From NCBI GenBank assembly GCA_964612995.1, contig CAZTGE010000111.1, positions 1 through 13,970 on the forward strand: a stretch of 13,970 bases of DNA, given 5' to 3'. Both the position numbers and the translations under genes were made by a program. Origin of the DNA: SLQH01 sp964612995 (GTDB taxonomy: Bacteria > Planctomycetota > UBA11346). The notes below the pieces were generated by a model, which saw only the letters and a program-made list of their open reading frames with translations, made no database searches and was not told where the DNA came from. Shown one piece after another: positions 13,870 through 13,970 of this stretch. The first letter of the stretch is position 1, and each line of letters begins with the position of its first letter.

Positions 13870-13970
13870 ACCAGCCACGGCTGCCAGCGGGAGGCGGGGC
13901 CGCCGGCGCAGCGACGCCTGGCGGCGTGCCGCGCAGGGCGACTCAAAGCTCGCAAATGAGGGCCATGCCT
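13866..13970 (+). CDS. possible start of a further gene, cut by the window end
   Basis: An ATG overlapping the stop of the TrmK-like gene (ATGA) opens a frame with no stop for 35 codons to the edge. The translated start, MNQPRLPAGGGAAG, is Gly/Ala-rich and unrecognisable. The overlap type matches those between other genes here. A later ATG at 13958 could also be the true start. Confidence 0.35.
   Translation, partial: MNQPRLPAGGGAAGAATPGGVPRRATQSSQMRAMP

Noticed and set aside
1..13970. CRISPR array, prophage, insertion sequence or tRNA gene
   Set aside because: No regularly spaced direct repeats, transposase or integrase motifs, or cloverleaf sequences were seen by eye; a tRNAscan or IS search would settle it.

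Overview
The window is GC-rich, gene-dense bacterial chromosome with no rRNA, tRNA, CRISPR array or transposase that I can see. Several genes point to the Planctomycetota/PVC group, perhaps Phycisphaerae-like: the Ffh sequence (DLQRPAAIEQL instead of the usual D-x-YRPAA, plus a Lys/Arg-rich tail), a membrane-anchored MutS-like ATPase next to a small GGQ release-factor-like protein, and folK followed by a deoxynucleoside kinase. This placement is inference from remembered families; no tree was run.

Left part (136-4646, minus strand): a three-gene operon read right to left. It encodes a GT4 enzyme very like mannosylfructose-phosphate synthase (mfpsA), a fusion of a mannosylfructose/sucrose-phosphate phosphatase (HAD-IIB) with a GH100-like neutral-invertase-type hydrolase, and a PfkB fructokinase. 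Together they could make a compatible-solute disaccharide (mannosylfructose, or sucrose), dephosphorylate it, split it again, and return fructose to fructose-6-phosphate. The phosphatase-hydrolase fusion is the most interesting object here.

Middle (4647-5159): about 0.5 kb without a convincing gene, packed with secondary structure. It holds a 24-bp-arm perfect inverted repeat, an alternating purine-pyrimidine tract, and a run of short GC-rich hairpins that looks like a dispersed repeat or a structured RNA. It ends in a probable terminator of the next gene.

Right part: a Tat/lipoprotein-type LysM plus N-acetylmuramoyl-L-alanine amidase (minus) is divergent from a tightly coupled plus-strand operon: MutS-like membrane ATPase, GGQ release-factor-like protein, folK, deoxynucleoside kinase. 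These genes overlap by 4, 4 and about 55 nt. Then come ffh, a GH42 beta-galactosidase, and a TrmK-like tRNA methyltransferase that overlaps the GH42 gene by 23 nt. A possible further gene starts at an ATGA overlap and runs off the right edge.
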